DNA of 20,836 bases from Ga0077527 sp032128415 (lineage in GTDB: Bacteria > Pseudomonadota > Gammaproteobacteria > Burkholderiales > SG8-41). A program made the position numbers and the translations under genes. The stretch lies in the NCBI GenBank assembly GCA_032128415.1, contig JAQBGW010000164.1:1-20836 (forward strand), in the 5' to 3' direction. Below are positions 7,924 to 19,596 of this stretch, piece by piece (position 1 is the first letter of the stretch; each line of letters begins with the position of its first letter). Under the pieces are notes generated by a model. It was not told where the DNA came from. It did no database searches and saw nothing but the letters and a program-made list of their open reading frames with translations.

Positions 7924-9102
7924 TCAGCCGGCAATACGCCGCGCCAGCGCCAGCAACAAGGCGTCATCACCGCAGGCGCCAATCAGCGACACGCCGAGTG
8001 GGCAGCCGTTCAGTCTGGCCAGCGGCAGGCTGATCTGCGGCAAGCCGGCGAGACCGGCGATACAGAGCAGACTCATTGCCCTCGCGCGAAAATCATCGAG
8101 CGCGGCCGCCGGTGTATTTCGTAATGGTGCGATATCGGGCAGCGTCGGCAGCACCAGAACTGCATGATCTGCCAGCAGCGCATCCATTTGCGTCCGCGCT
8201 GTATCACGCACGGCCTGCGCGCGCGCCACCTCGTCCGTGGTAATGGTTGCCGTCCACGCCACGCGCTCGCGCACACCGGGACCGAGTTGCGGTTTTTCCT
8301 GCGCGATCCACGCGCCCAGCTGCGCATGAATTTCAGCGCCCTGCAGCACACGAAATGCCTGGAACCACTGCGGCAAACCCTCTGCACTGACCGTCACCCC
8401 TCGCGACGCGCCAATCGCAATGCCGATGCGCTTAAAAGCCGGTGCCAGCGCATCTCCAGCGGCACCGCCTGCCAACAGCAGCGCATCATCGGCCAGCAGC
8501 ACCTCGCCCTGGTCCGCGACCGTCGCGTCGCCCAGCAACACGTGTCCTACGCGCTCCAACAGCGCTGCATCGCGGGCAAACCAGCCTGCCGTATCGAAAC
8601 TTTTTGCCAGCGCACACGCGCCGGCCAGTGATATGCGACCGTGCGTGGGGCGCATGCCATAGATGCCGCAAAAACTCGCCGGTGCACGCACCGAGCCGCC
8701 GGTGTCGCTGCCCAGCGCAAAATCTACCAGGCCGCCGGCCACTGCCGCAACGGATCCGCTGGATGAGCCGCCGGGTATGCGGCCCGGCGCGTTGACGTTG
8801 ATGGGCGTGCCGTAATGCGCGTTCTCGCCGTTGAGGCTGTACGCCAGTTCATCGGTTTGCGTCTTGCCGAGCATGTCAGCGCCCGCAGCAAGCAATATGG
8901 CGACGGCCGGCGCGGTGCGCGTGGCCGGCGGATGTGTCGCCAGCCATTGGGGGCTGCCGAAGCCTGTCCGATGACCGGCAATGTCGTAGAGATCCTTGAC
9001 GCCGAAGGTCAACCCCGCGAGCGGTCCCGCACCGGAACCGGCAACGGCGACATGCGAATGCCGACAAAAAGCACCGAGCGCATCGTCAGGAATCGCCGCC
9101 AT
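7924..9102 (-). CDS. Amidase-signature family hydrolase (AMI1-like)
   Basis: Hydrolyses an amide to acid and ammonia by a Ser-cisSer-Lys triad. The 392 residues match the compact amidase type. Lys36 lies in GVKDLYD, the glycine/serine-rich signature PGGSSSGS holds Ser113, and GSDTGGSVR holds the nucleophile Ser137. These three positions are the same numbers known for Arabidopsis AMI1 (indole-3-acetamide hydrolase), which points to that subgroup. It does not prove the same substrate. The absence of neighbouring gatB or gatC and the short length argue against the tRNA amidotransferase GatA. The ATG at 9102 follows mpl by 10 bases with only a weak ribosome site. The stop TGA is in frame with the next gene. 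Confidence 0.9.
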   Translation of the reverse strand: MAAIPDDALGAFCRHSHVAVAGSGAGPLAGLTFGVKDLYDIAGHRTGFGSPQWLATHPPATRTAPAVAILLAAGADMLGKTQTDELAYSLNGENAHYGTPINVNAPGRIPGGSSSGSVAAVAGGLVDFALGSDTGGSVRAPASFCGIYGMRPTHGRISLAGACALAKSFDTAGWFARDAALLERVGHVLLGDATVADQGEVLLADDALLLAGGAAGDALAPAFKRIGIAIGASRGVTVSAEGLPQWFQAFRVLQGAEIHAQLGAWIAQEKPQLGPGVRERVAWTATITTDEVARAQAVRDTARTQMDALLADHAVLVLPTLPDIAPLRNTPAAALDDFRARAMSLLCIAGLAGLPQISLPLARLNGCPLGVSLIGACGDDALLLALARRIAG

Positions 9103-9112
9103 TCGTTTGCGC

Positions 9113-10462
9113 TCAGTTCGCTTTCAACCGTTGCAGCAATTTGTCGTGGATACCGCCGAAACTGCCGTTGCTCATGATGAGTATGTGATCTCCGGCGCGC
9201 GCACTGGCGACAATCGCACCGATCAACTGATCCAGATCAGGCTGCACAACAACCTTGTTACCGAGTGGCGCCAGCGCAGCCTGTGCATCCCAGTCGATAC
9301 CGCCGCTGTAACAATAAACAAAATCCGCATCACCCAGACTGCCCGGCAATACCGCTTTCATCACACCCAGCTTCATGGTGTTGGAACGCGGCTCAATCAC
9401 CGCCAGAATGCGCGCGGCGCCCACCTTGCGGCGCAGACCGGCTAGCGTTGTGGAGATGGCTGTCGGATGATGCGCAAAATCATCATACACGGTGATATCA
9501 CGCACGCTGCCGCAGATTTCCATGCGACGCTTGACGTTTTTAAACAGACCGAGCGCGTCGATCGACCCTGCCACCGGCACGCCGGCATGGCGCGCCGCAG
9601 CGATGGCCGCCAGCGCGTTCAACCGGTTGTGCTCGCCGAGCAGATCCCACAGGACGCGCCCGCGCAACGCGCCTTCGTGAGTGACAGCGAACGCCCCGGC
9701 AGCATCAGGGGCACCGGCCTGCCACGCCCCAGTGCCGCCGAAACGCTCCACCGGGGTCCATGCGCCGCGCGCCAGCACACGTTCCAGTGCGGCGTCCGCG
9801 CCATGCGCGACAATCAACCCGTTGGCCGACACCGTGCGCACCAAGTGATGAAACTGGGATTCGATGGCAGCGAGGTCGGGGAAAATGTCGGCATGATCGT
9901 ATTCAAGATTGTTCAGCACGACAGTGCGTGGTGCGTAATGCACGAATTTCGAACGCTTGTCGAAAAACGCGGTGTCATACTCGTCGGCTTCGATGACGAA
10001 GAATGGCGTTTCAGTCAGACGCGCAGAAACATCAAAATTCCGCGGCACACCGCCGATCAGAAAACCGGGATTGAGGCCGGCGTGCTCCAGTATCCACGCC
10101 AGCATCGCACTGGTGGTGGTCTTGCCATGCGTGCCGGCGACGGCCAATACCCAGCGACCTTGCAGCACGTGGTCACGCAACCATTGCGGACCGGATACGT
10201 AAGGCAACCCGCGGTTGAGTATGGTTTCCATTAACTCATTGCCGCGGCTCACTACGTTACCAATGACGAACAAGTCCGGTTTGAGATCAACCTGCTCCGC
10301 GCCATAGCCGTTGATCAACGCGATACCCTGCGCTGCGAGCTGGGTGCTCATCGGCGGATAGACGTTGGCATCACAGCCGGTCACCTTGTGACCGGCTGCG
10401 CGCGCGAGCAGCGCGAGTCCACCCATGAAAGTGCCGCAGATGCCGAGGATATGAATATGCAT
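9113..10462 (-). CDS. mpl: UDP-N-acetylmuramate:L-alanyl-gamma-D-glutamyl-meso-diaminopimelate ligase
   Basis: Cell-wall recycling ligase that joins recovered murein tripeptide to UDP-MurNAc using ATP, in the cytoplasm. The 449 residues and motifs are those of the Mur ligase family: an N-terminal Rossmann start (HILGICGTFMGG), P-loop GTHGKTTT at residues 110-117, EADEYD at 158-163, NNLEYDHADIF at 184-194 and DDFAHHPTA at about 339-347. GICGTFMGG at the start and the form of the EADEYD region separate Mpl from MurC (GxGGxGMSG start). The ATG has no clear ribosome site. It appears to head a run with the amidase, YqiA-like and ribonuclease genes. Confidence 0.96.
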   Translation of the reverse strand: MHIHILGICGTFMGGLALLARAAGHKVTGCDANVYPPMSTQLAAQGIALINGYGAEQVDLKPDLFVIGNVVSRGNELMETILNRGLPYVSGPQWLRDHVLQGRWVLAVAGTHGKTTTSAMLAWILEHAGLNPGFLIGGVPRNFDVSARLTETPFFVIEADEYDTAFFDKRSKFVHYAPRTVVLNNLEYDHADIFPDLAAIESQFHHLVRTVSANGLIVAHGADAALERVLARGAWTPVERFGGTGAWQAGAPDAAGAFAVTHEGALRGRVLWDLLGEHNRLNALAAIAAARHAGVPVAGSIDALGLFKNVKRRMEICGSVRDITVYDDFAHHPTAISTTLAGLRRKVGAARILAVIEPRSNTMKLGVMKAVLPGSLGDADFVYCYSGGIDWDAQAALAPLGNKVVVQPDLDQLIGAIVASARAGDHILIMSNGSFGGIHDKLLQRLKAN

Positions 10463-10523
10463 GGTCGAGCGGGAGAATAACAGGAGCGCGAAACTGCGCT
10501 AAAACATTAAAAAAAACAACGGG

Positions 10524-11285
10524 TTACAAAATAATATCGGGCAAGCTCGCCGAGCGCGTGCCGGGCAGCGGCCGGTTGTCGATGGCGCGATAAGTAAACA
10601 CCGCCGAGAATTTGGTGTGTGTGCTGCGATTGTGGCTCGCCGCATGAAACAAGCGGCAGTGAAAAAACAGCACGTCGCCGGGATCAAGCTCGGCATAGAT
10701 GCGGGTACTCAGCAAAGCCGCATTCTCCGCCACATCCGTGCGCAGAAATTGCGAGGCATCCAGTTGCCCGGCATCGAAAGTCATCGCCTGCGAACCGGGC
10801 AGCAGCATCAGGGAGCCGTTTTCCGGACGCTCTTCACCGAGCGCCAGCCATGCCGATATCAGCTCCGGCCGGTCATAGGACCAGTAGCGGATATCACGAT
10901 GCCAACTGGTGATGCTGCTGTAGCGCGGATCCTTGGTCATCACGCAATTGTGATGCGCCTGTGACAACGCAATCTGCGGACCAAGCAACTGGCGCAAGCG
11001 CGCGACCATGGTCGCTGCAGTTGCCCACTTACGGAATACGGCATCGCGCACATAGGCCTGCAACAAGCGGCGCACGGTACTCCCGCCCGGCGCTTCCAGC
11101 GACTCCGGTGCACCGGGGTACTGCGTGTCCGCTTCGTATTCGACCGGGGGCACTGCTGCGGCCAGATCGCGTTCGGCCACCACCCGCAGACGGGCGCAAC
11201 TCTCCGCCGGGACCATGCCACGGACAATCAGGTAGCCGTCACGCGTGAAATCCGCAAGCTCGACCGCAGAAAACAATTCACTCAT
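10524..11285 (-). CDS. Phytanoyl-CoA dioxygenase (PhyH) family protein
   Basis: 253-residue Fe(II)/2-oxoglutarate-dependent oxygenase-like protein. The metal triad is visible as His129 and Asp131 in SWHRDIRYW and His214 in LFHAASHNRS. Arg220 is placed to bind the 2-oxoglutarate carboxylate. All catalytic residues are present, so it should be active, but the family covers very different substrates and none can be named here. Its ATG overlaps the stop of the upstream CPBP protease gene by 8 bases (ATGAGTGA), a sign of coupled translation. It ends with TAA followed by a T8 run on the transcribed strand (about 10508-10515), with only a very weak stem before it. Confidence 0.88.
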   Translation of the reverse strand: MSELFSAVELADFTRDGYLIVRGMVPAESCARLRVVAERDLAAAVPPVEYEADTQYPGAPESLEAPGGSTVRRLLQAYVRDAVFRKWATAATMVARLRQLLGPQIALSQAHHNCVMTKDPRYSSITSWHRDIRYWSYDRPELISAWLALGEERPENGSLMLLPGSQAMTFDAGQLDASQFLRTDVAENAALLSTRIYAELDPGDVLFFHCRLFHAASHNRSTHTKFSAVFTYRAIDNRPLPGTRSASLPDIIL

Positions 11286-12135
11286 GGCTACCCAGCTCCG
11301 GCTGTTTCCTGAATACCCACCAATGAAACACTACCGCACTCAGTATCAACGTCACCAGAGAATAAACAGGATCGAGTGCGCCCGCGGTGAATACCGATGC
11401 CGTACTGAATACCGAATCCTCGTAATTGATGAATAACGCCAGCAGCAGATTATTGCCGGCATGCGCGCCGATAGCGAGCTCCAACCGGCCGTCACGCAAC
11501 GCCACACTGGCCAGAAACAGGCCCATGACAAAATAGTTGGCCGCCATGATCCACAAGCCGTATGCCGCGACTTCCGGATTGAACAGATGGGGAATGGTGA
11601 AAACCACGCCGCTCAACACCACGAGCACCGCCGGCCGGCGCAGCAACCGTCCCAGCGCCTGCGTCACATATCCGCGGAACACCAATTCCTCGGCCGCGCA
11701 TTGCAGCGGCGTCAGCAACAGCGCCACCGCCACAAATGGCAACCAACGCTGAAGATCGAGGCTCCACGCATATCGTCCGGGATAGAGCAGATTTTCAACG
11801 ACCGCGCTGAGCGCTGCCAGCGCCACCCACACTGCAGCCCCTTCAGCCATCCGGCGCCAGTCGAGGCGCGGCTGCGGCGTGACCAGCGTACGCCAGCCGC
11901 GGCGATGCAACACCGTGACCACAACGAGAACGCCCACCAGCAACATCAATATGCTGGCGTTGATGGCGACGAACTCCGTGACGTCACCCAGCGGCACATG
12001 CAACACCAGCTCGTAGGCAATACCACCGCCGATGATCCAGCTCGCTGCGATAAACACCATGCCCAGCAGGTAACGCCACCAGGCGTTGCGACCGGTGTCG
12101 GCGAGAGCGAGGTATTGTGCGGCGGGTGTATTCAC
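11278..12135 (-). CDS. CPBP-family intramembrane metal-independent (glutamic) protease
   Basis: 285-residue multi-span membrane protein with the CAAX protease / bacteriocin-processing (Abi) signature. Glu149 and Glu150 with Arg154 lie in AEELVFRG (motif 1), His183 in TIPHLFNP (motif 2), and His225 with Asn229 in GAHAGNN (motif 3). Seven or eight hydrophobic segments are visible, at about 24-45, 58-76, 99-114, 132-147, 169-182, 193-212, 222-235 and 257-273. Bacterial members act in processing of prenylated or peptide substrates or in bacteriocin immunity; the target here is unknown. The start is GTG at 12135 with no ribosome site of its own. A 4-codon open frame with a well-placed AGGA ends on top of this GTG. 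The gene overlaps the PhyH-type gene downstream. Confidence 0.88.
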   Translation of the reverse strand: MNTPAAQYLALADTGRNAWWRYLLGMVFIAASWIIGGGIAYELVLHVPLGDVTEFVAINASILMLLVGVLVVVTVLHRRGWRTLVTPQPRLDWRRMAEGAAVWVALAALSAVVENLLYPGRYAWSLDLQRWLPFVAVALLLTPLQCAAEELVFRGYVTQALGRLLRRPAVLVVLSGVVFTIPHLFNPEVAAYGLWIMAANYFVMGLFLASVALRDGRLELAIGAHAGNNLLLALFINYEDSVFSTASVFTAGALDPVYSLVTLILSAVVFHWWVFRKQPELGSHE

Positions 12136-12181
12136 TAGACAGTATCCATCAACATTATCCTGGCGCCGGACTCATGGTTAC

Positions 12182-12199
12182 CCCCTTGTGAGCCGCCGA
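12182..12199 (+). repeat. Left terminal inverted repeat of the element
   Basis: 18 bases exactly complementary to 12446-12463. The match stops cleanly at the outer edge (12181 does not pair with 12464) and continues only weakly inward after one mismatch. Confidence 0.85.
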
Positions 12200-12363
12200 A
12201 CAAAGCAACTTCGCCGGGGGCGCCCCGGACTCGGTGCCGCGCAGCGGGGGTGCGGGCAGGTGCGCCGGCAGCCGCGCTCAACAATCGTGGACCGGGGCGC
12301 TGCGGCTGCTCCCGCAAACGGGCCTGCGGCGAACGAGTCGCAGCCGCTTCCCGGCGGCTAGTC

Positions 12364-12391
12364 ACTTTCTTTTGTACGGCCAAAAGAAAGT
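12364..12391. repeat. Internal hairpin of the element
   Basis: ACTTTCTTTTG (12364-12374) and CAAAAGAAAGT (12381-12391) form a perfect 11-base stem around a 6-base loop, extendable by two pairs (GT with AC) past one mismatch. The right arm is followed by a second AAAGAAA copy, so that septamer occurs twice in direct orientation. Confidence 0.85.
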
Positions 12392-12445
12392 AACCAAAGA
12401 AAATGCCGCCCTGGTTCGCCGGCCCTGCGGGCTGCCCTGTGCTGC

Positions 12446-12463
12446 TCGGCGGCTCACAAGGGG
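12446..12463 (-). repeat. Right terminal inverted repeat of the element
   Basis: 18 bases, perfect complement of the left end at 12182-12199. It lies 71 bases past the metH stop. Confidence 0.85.
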
Positions 12464-12534
12464 CATTCAATACCATGGGCGCGCCACCAGCGAATCTGAT
12501 CCAGAAGTATCCACTCGACTCGCCACACAAACAA

Positions 12535-16233
<3,699 letters not shown>

Positions 16234-16281
16234 GACAATGAGGAGACGCCGGGCGGCGCAGTTGGATCGTGGAAAGCACGA

Positions 16282-16290
16282 ATTTTATCA
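16282..16290 (-). promoter_or_regulatory. Candidate extended -10 promoter of metH
   Basis: On the minus strand TGATAAAAT fits an extended -10 (TGnTATAAT, with one difference in the hexamer), about 50 bases before the metH ATG. No good -35 is seen at the right distance, which an extended -10 can tolerate. Tentative. Confidence 0.35.
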
Positions 16291-16338
16291 TGGGCTTAGC
16301 GCAATTCCCGGCATATGGCCCGGACCGCGGTGAGCGCC

Positions 16339-16344
16339 TATAAT
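16339..16344 (+). promoter_or_regulatory. -10 box of the rhodanese gene
   Basis: A perfect TATAAT in the context GCGCC-TATAAT-GCGCC, 30 bases upstream of the rhodanese ATG, giving a leader of roughly 24 bases. The -35 region is GC-rich and not consensus. The box also shows that the gene cannot start at the earlier in-frame ATG at 16315, which would lie upstream of the transcript start. Confidence 0.55.
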
Positions 16345-16374
16345 GCGCCTTCCCTGTTTTCGACATATACCGCC

Positions 16375-16761
16375 ATGAAACATCTCGAACCCAAAGCAGC
16401 CCATGAGTTTCTGAAAAAGAACCCGAATTCGGTGTTCATCGATTGCCGTAGCGAAATGGAATTTCTGTTCGTCGGCCACCCCGCAGGTGCCATTCATGTG
16501 GCCTGGAATGACGGCCCGAACTGGGAAGTCAATCCGCACTTCGTCGCTCATGTCAAAAAAGCCGCCAGCGTGGATCGTCCGATCATCGTTATCTGCCGCA
16601 GCGGTAACCGCTCGCTCGACGCCGGCCACGCGCTGGAAGAGGCCGGCTTCACCCAGGTTTTCAACGTGCTGCACGGTTTTGAAGGCGAGCTGGATGAAAG
16701 TCATCATCGCGGCTCAAAAACCGGCTGGCGCCACGACGAGCTGCCGTGGGAGCAGTGCTGA
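16375..16761 (+). CDS. Single-domain rhodanese-like protein
   Basis: 128-residue single-domain sulfurtransferase. The active-site loop is CRSGNRS with Cys74, which would carry a persulfide. FIDCRSEMEF at about 21-30 and the HPAGAIHVAW segment are typical of the fold. It has no signal peptide, so it should be cytoplasmic. I chose ATG 16375 rather than the upstream in-frame ATG at 16315, because family similarity begins here and the TATAAT box lies in between. There is no good ribosome site. It is the only plus-strand gene among minus-strand neighbours, divergent from metH and convergent with the efflux gene. The acceptor of the sulfur is unknown. Confidence 0.92.
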   Translation: MKHLEPKAAHEFLKKNPNSVFIDCRSEMEFLFVGHPAGAIHVAWNDGPNWEVNPHFVAHVKKAASVDRPIIVICRSGNRSLDAGHALEEAGFTQVFNVLHGFEGELDESHHRGSKTGWRHDELPWEQC

Positions 16762-16798
16762 TTCGCTTAGTGCAGTAAATTTACCGGCGACGCCGAGT

Positions 16799-18016
16799 TC
16801 ACTCCGGGCGTTGCTCCGCCAGTAGCAAATACCACACCCAGGCGCACCCGCCTGCCAGCATCAACCCGCCCATAGTCAGCGCCAGCATCAACGCACTGCC
16901 CGACACCAGCGGCGACACCACGCCGGCGGTAATGCCGGCCAGCAGGCTGTGGACAAAACCCTGCAGGGATGCAGTCATGCCGCGCAGTTGCGGATACAAG
17001 TCCAGCGCCAGCAGCGTCAGGCTGGGCATGGCCAGCGCCATGCCGATGGTATAGAGCATCACCGGCAGCACCGTCCACGGCAGCGCCGGCGGGAACAGCG
17101 CACAGTAGGTGATATTCAGCGCCGCCGCGCAGGCCATCGTCAGGTAACCGGTCAACACCGTCCGCTGCGGCGTAAGTTTGCCGGCCAGCCGCCCGGACAA
17201 AAACGCGCCGAACATCACACCACCGATGCCGGGTACAAACAACCATGGAAAATCCGTGGCGGAGAGGTGCAACAGGTCGTAAATCACCGCCGGCGCCGAC
17301 ACAATGTAGAGAAAAAATCCGGAAAAATTCAGCGCCACCGCCAGACACAGCAACACCAGTTTCGGGTTACTGCTCAACCGCGCGTAATTGCGCAGCAGTG
17401 GCCGCGCCTGAAACGGCTGCCGCGCCGCGACCGGGTGCGTTTCCGGCAGGCGTCGCCATGCGGCAGCCAATACAGCAACGCCGTACAACGCGAGAAACCA
17501 GAAAATAGACCGCCAGCCGAGGACACTCTGCAGCCAGCCACCAATGACCGGCGCGATGGCCGGGGCAATGGCGAAAATCATCGTCACCAGCGACATTAGC
17601 CGCTGCGCTTCATGACCTTGTTGACTGTCACGGATGATCGCGCGCCCCACGATCATGCCGGCACCGGCTGAGAGGCCCTGCACGGCGCGCCAGAACAGCA
17701 ATTGCGGCAATGAAGACGCCAGCGCGCAGCCGATTGCAGTGAGCACATAGATGGCGAGACTCGCCAGGATCACCGGTCGCCGCCCGAACGAATCCGACAG
17801 CGTGCCGTGAAACAAGGTCATCAGTGCCATCGTGAACAGGTACAGGCTCAGTGTCTGCTGCATCTGCGCGGATGTCGCCTGCAAATCCGCAGCCACGTAC
17901 GGAAAAGCCGGCAGATAAGTGTCGATCGTGAATGGCCCGATCATTGCCAGCCCCGCCAGGATCATGGCGAGCACCGGCAGCGTGATCGGCGCGGCGTGCC
18001 GCGGTGATGCGCTCAC
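16799..18016 (-). CDS. Bcr/CflA-family multidrug efflux transporter (MFS)
   Basis: 405-residue, 12-helix major facilitator protein of the inner membrane, drug:H+ antiporter type. The first helix has the PFTIDTYLPAFP motif with Asp32, typical of the Bcr/CflA group. The motif A loop GTLSDSFGRRP lies at about 71-81 between helices 2 and 3. RAVQGLSAGAGMIVGRAIIRD in helix 4 and APAIAPVIGGWL in helix 5 are motif B and C-like. The actual drug range cannot be told. The start is GTG, overlapping the TGA of comM (GTGA), so its translation is likely coupled to comM. Confidence 0.93.
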   Translation of the reverse strand: MSASPRHAAPITLPVLAMILAGLAMIGPFTIDTYLPAFPYVAADLQATSAQMQQTLSLYLFTMALMTLFHGTLSDSFGRRPVILASLAIYVLTAIGCALASSLPQLLFWRAVQGLSAGAGMIVGRAIIRDSQQGHEAQRLMSLVTMIFAIAPAIAPVIGGWLQSVLGWRSIFWFLALYGVAVLAAAWRRLPETHPVAARQPFQARPLLRNYARLSSNPKLVLLCLAVALNFSGFFLYIVSAPAVIYDLLHLSATDFPWLFVPGIGGVMFGAFLSGRLAGKLTPQRTVLTGYLTMACAAALNITYCALFPPALPWTVLPVMLYTIGMALAMPSLTLLALDLYPQLRGMTASLQGFVHSLLAGITAGVVSPLVSGSALMLALTMGGLMLAGGCAWVWYLLLAEQRPE

Positions 18017-19509
18017 GCGCGATCCAGTCTGCGGTACTGAATGGCTTCGGCAACATGGTTGCCCGCAACCGCATCCGCGCCGGCCAGATCAGCGATAGTG
18101 CGCGCCACCTTGAGGATGCGGTGATACGCCCGCGCGGATAGTCCCAGCCGACTGATCGCCTGCTTGAGCAGGGTCGCGCCCTGCGCATCGGGCGCGCAAT
18201 GGCGTTCGATCTCGCGTGTGACGAGTTGGGTGTTGGGCTTGCCTTGGCGCGCCAGCGCACGCGTGCGCGCGGCTGATGCGCGGGCATGCACCGCTGCAGA
18301 AGATTCGCCAGCTGCTGTGTTCTGCAGTTCTTCCTGCCCCAACGTCGGCACTTCGATTTGCAAATCGATACGGTCCAATAGCGGTCCGGAAATACGCCCG
18401 CGGTACCGCGCGACCTGATCCGGCGTACAGCGACAACGTGCGTTGTAGTGGCCGAGATAGCCGCAGGGACACGGATTCATCGCCGCGACTAACTGGAACT
18501 GCGCCGGAAAATCCGCCTGCCGCGCAGCACGCGACACGGTGATGCGTCCGGATTCCAGCGGCCCGCGCAATACTTCCAGCACGCGGCGCTCGAACTCCGG
18601 CAATTCGTCGAGAAACAGCACGCCGTGCATGGCCATGGAGATTTCTCCGGGTCGCGGATTGCTGCCGCCGCCGACCAGCGCCACTGCTGAGGCCGTGTGG
18701 TGCGGCGCGCGGTAGGGTCGGCGTTTCCATGCGCCGACATCAAAGCCGTTGGCACCGACTGATTGTATGGCAGCGGATTCCACCGCTTCCTGTTGCGTCA
18801 TCGGCGGCAGCAAACCGGGCAAGCGTTGCGCGAGCATGGTTTTGCCGGTACCCGGTGGGCCGACCATCAACAGACTGTGGCCGCCGGCTGCGGCTATTTC
18901 CAGCGCACGCCGCGCCTGACTCTGGCCCTTGACGTCGAGCAGATCCGGATACGCCACGGGTTCACCGGCAACGATCGGCTCCGGACACGGCAATTGGCTC
19001 TGCCCGGCGAGATGCGCGCAGACTTCACCCAGCGTGGTGGCGGCATGCACCACCACATTTTCGGCCAGCGCCGCTTCGGCAGCATTCGCTGCCGGCACCA
19101 CAAACGCACGGCCGTCGCGCGCAACAGCCAATGCCATGGCCAGCGCACCGCGCACCGGACGCAATTCACCGGTCAGCGCCAGTTCACCGGCGAATTCGTG
19201 CTCCTGCAGCCGCGCCGCAGGAATCTGGCCGGAGGCGGCCAGTATGCCCAGCGCAATCGGCAAATCGAAACGCCCGGATTCCTTGGGCAGATCGGCCGGC
19301 GCGAGATTGACTGTGATGCGCCGCGCCGGAAATTCAAAGCGCGCGTTTTGCAGCGCGGCACGCACGCGATCCTTGGCCTCTTTCACTTCCACTTCGGGCA
19401 AACCGACGATGGTAAATGCGGGCAAGCCGTTGGCCAGATGCGCCTCCACGGTCACCAGCGGGGCGGTCATGCCTGCCAGCGCACGACTGTAAAGTACCGC
19501 AAGGGACAA
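18013..19509 (-). CDS. comM: ComM/YifB-family Mg chelatase-like AAA+ ATPase
   Basis: Hexameric helicase-like ATPase; in naturally competent bacteria ComM promotes branch migration during integration of incoming DNA. It has 498 residues from the chosen start (E. coli YifB about 506). The N-terminal Lon-like domain is visible (VKEAKDRVRAAL, NLAPADLPKE). Walker A GPPGTGKT lies at 217-224 and Walker B LFLDELPEFE at about 298-307. A cysteine cluster (NPCPCGYLG and CRC; Cys347, 349, 359, 361) precedes LLDRIDL. I chose TTG 19509 because the protein then begins MSLAVLYSRALAG, matching the family start; the longer ATG frame (from 19578) adds 23 residues of unrelated sequence. A weak AGG lies upstream. 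It lies between ubiK and the efflux gene. Confidence 0.93.
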   Translation of the reverse strand: MSLAVLYSRALAGMTAPLVTVEAHLANGLPAFTIVGLPEVEVKEAKDRVRAALQNARFEFPARRITVNLAPADLPKESGRFDLPIALGILAASGQIPAARLQEHEFAGELALTGELRPVRGALAMALAVARDGRAFVVPAANAAEAALAENVVVHAATTLGEVCAHLAGQSQLPCPEPIVAGEPVAYPDLLDVKGQSQARRALEIAAAGGHSLLMVGPPGTGKTMLAQRLPGLLPPMTQQEAVESAAIQSVGANGFDVGAWKRRPYRAPHHTASAVALVGGGSNPRPGEISMAMHGVLFLDELPEFERRVLEVLRGPLESGRITVSRAARQADFPAQFQLVAAMNPCPCGYLGHYNARCRCTPDQVARYRGRISGPLLDRIDLQIEVPTLGQEELQNTAAGESSAAVHARASAARTRALARQGKPNTQLVTREIERHCAPDAQGATLLKQAISRLGLSARAYHRILKVARTIADLAGADAVAGNHVAEAIQYRRLDRA

Positions 19510-19596
19510 GGGATTCTGCCTGTAGGGGAAAGTCGTATAACGGTTGCCGATGGCGCACGGCTGACGCCGCCATGGCATGTTGCCGGGACGAACTTG

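Larger units (their letters stand above)
12182..12463. repeat. 282-base structured element with perfect 18-base terminal inverted repeats (MITE-like)
   Basis: The 399-base gap between metH and the CPBP gene is largely filled by this element. Its ends are exact inverted copies (12182-12199 and 12446-12463, CCCCTTGTGAGCCGCCGA and its complement). Inside are a perfect AT-rich hairpin (12364-12391), a CCGGGG/CCCCGG hairpin (12214-12228) and a longer GC-rich stem (GCGGCTGC 12302-12309 with GCAGCCGC 12340-12347). No gene is convincing inside it. The core (CTTTCTTTTG, loop, CAAAAGAAAGTAACCAAAGAAA) matches, from memory, a dispersed repeat seen in many beta- and gammaproteobacterial genomes. No clear target-site duplication is visible at its edges. 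A non-autonomous mobile element or a structured intergenic repeat are both possible. Confidence 0.75.

Noticed and set aside
10500..10526. Intrinsic terminator after the PhyH-type gene
   Set aside because: There is a T8 run on the transcribed strand, but the preceding stem (AAC/GTT) is only three bases, so I do not call it.
16315..16374. N-terminal extension of the rhodanese from an earlier in-frame ATG
   Set aside because: The TATAAT box lies inside it and similarity to rhodaneses starts only after the second ATG.
16234..16374. Cobalamin or SAM/SAH riboswitch in front of metH
   Set aside because: The 141-base divergent gap is too short for a cobalamin riboswitch plus two promoters and shows no B12-box or other recognisable core.
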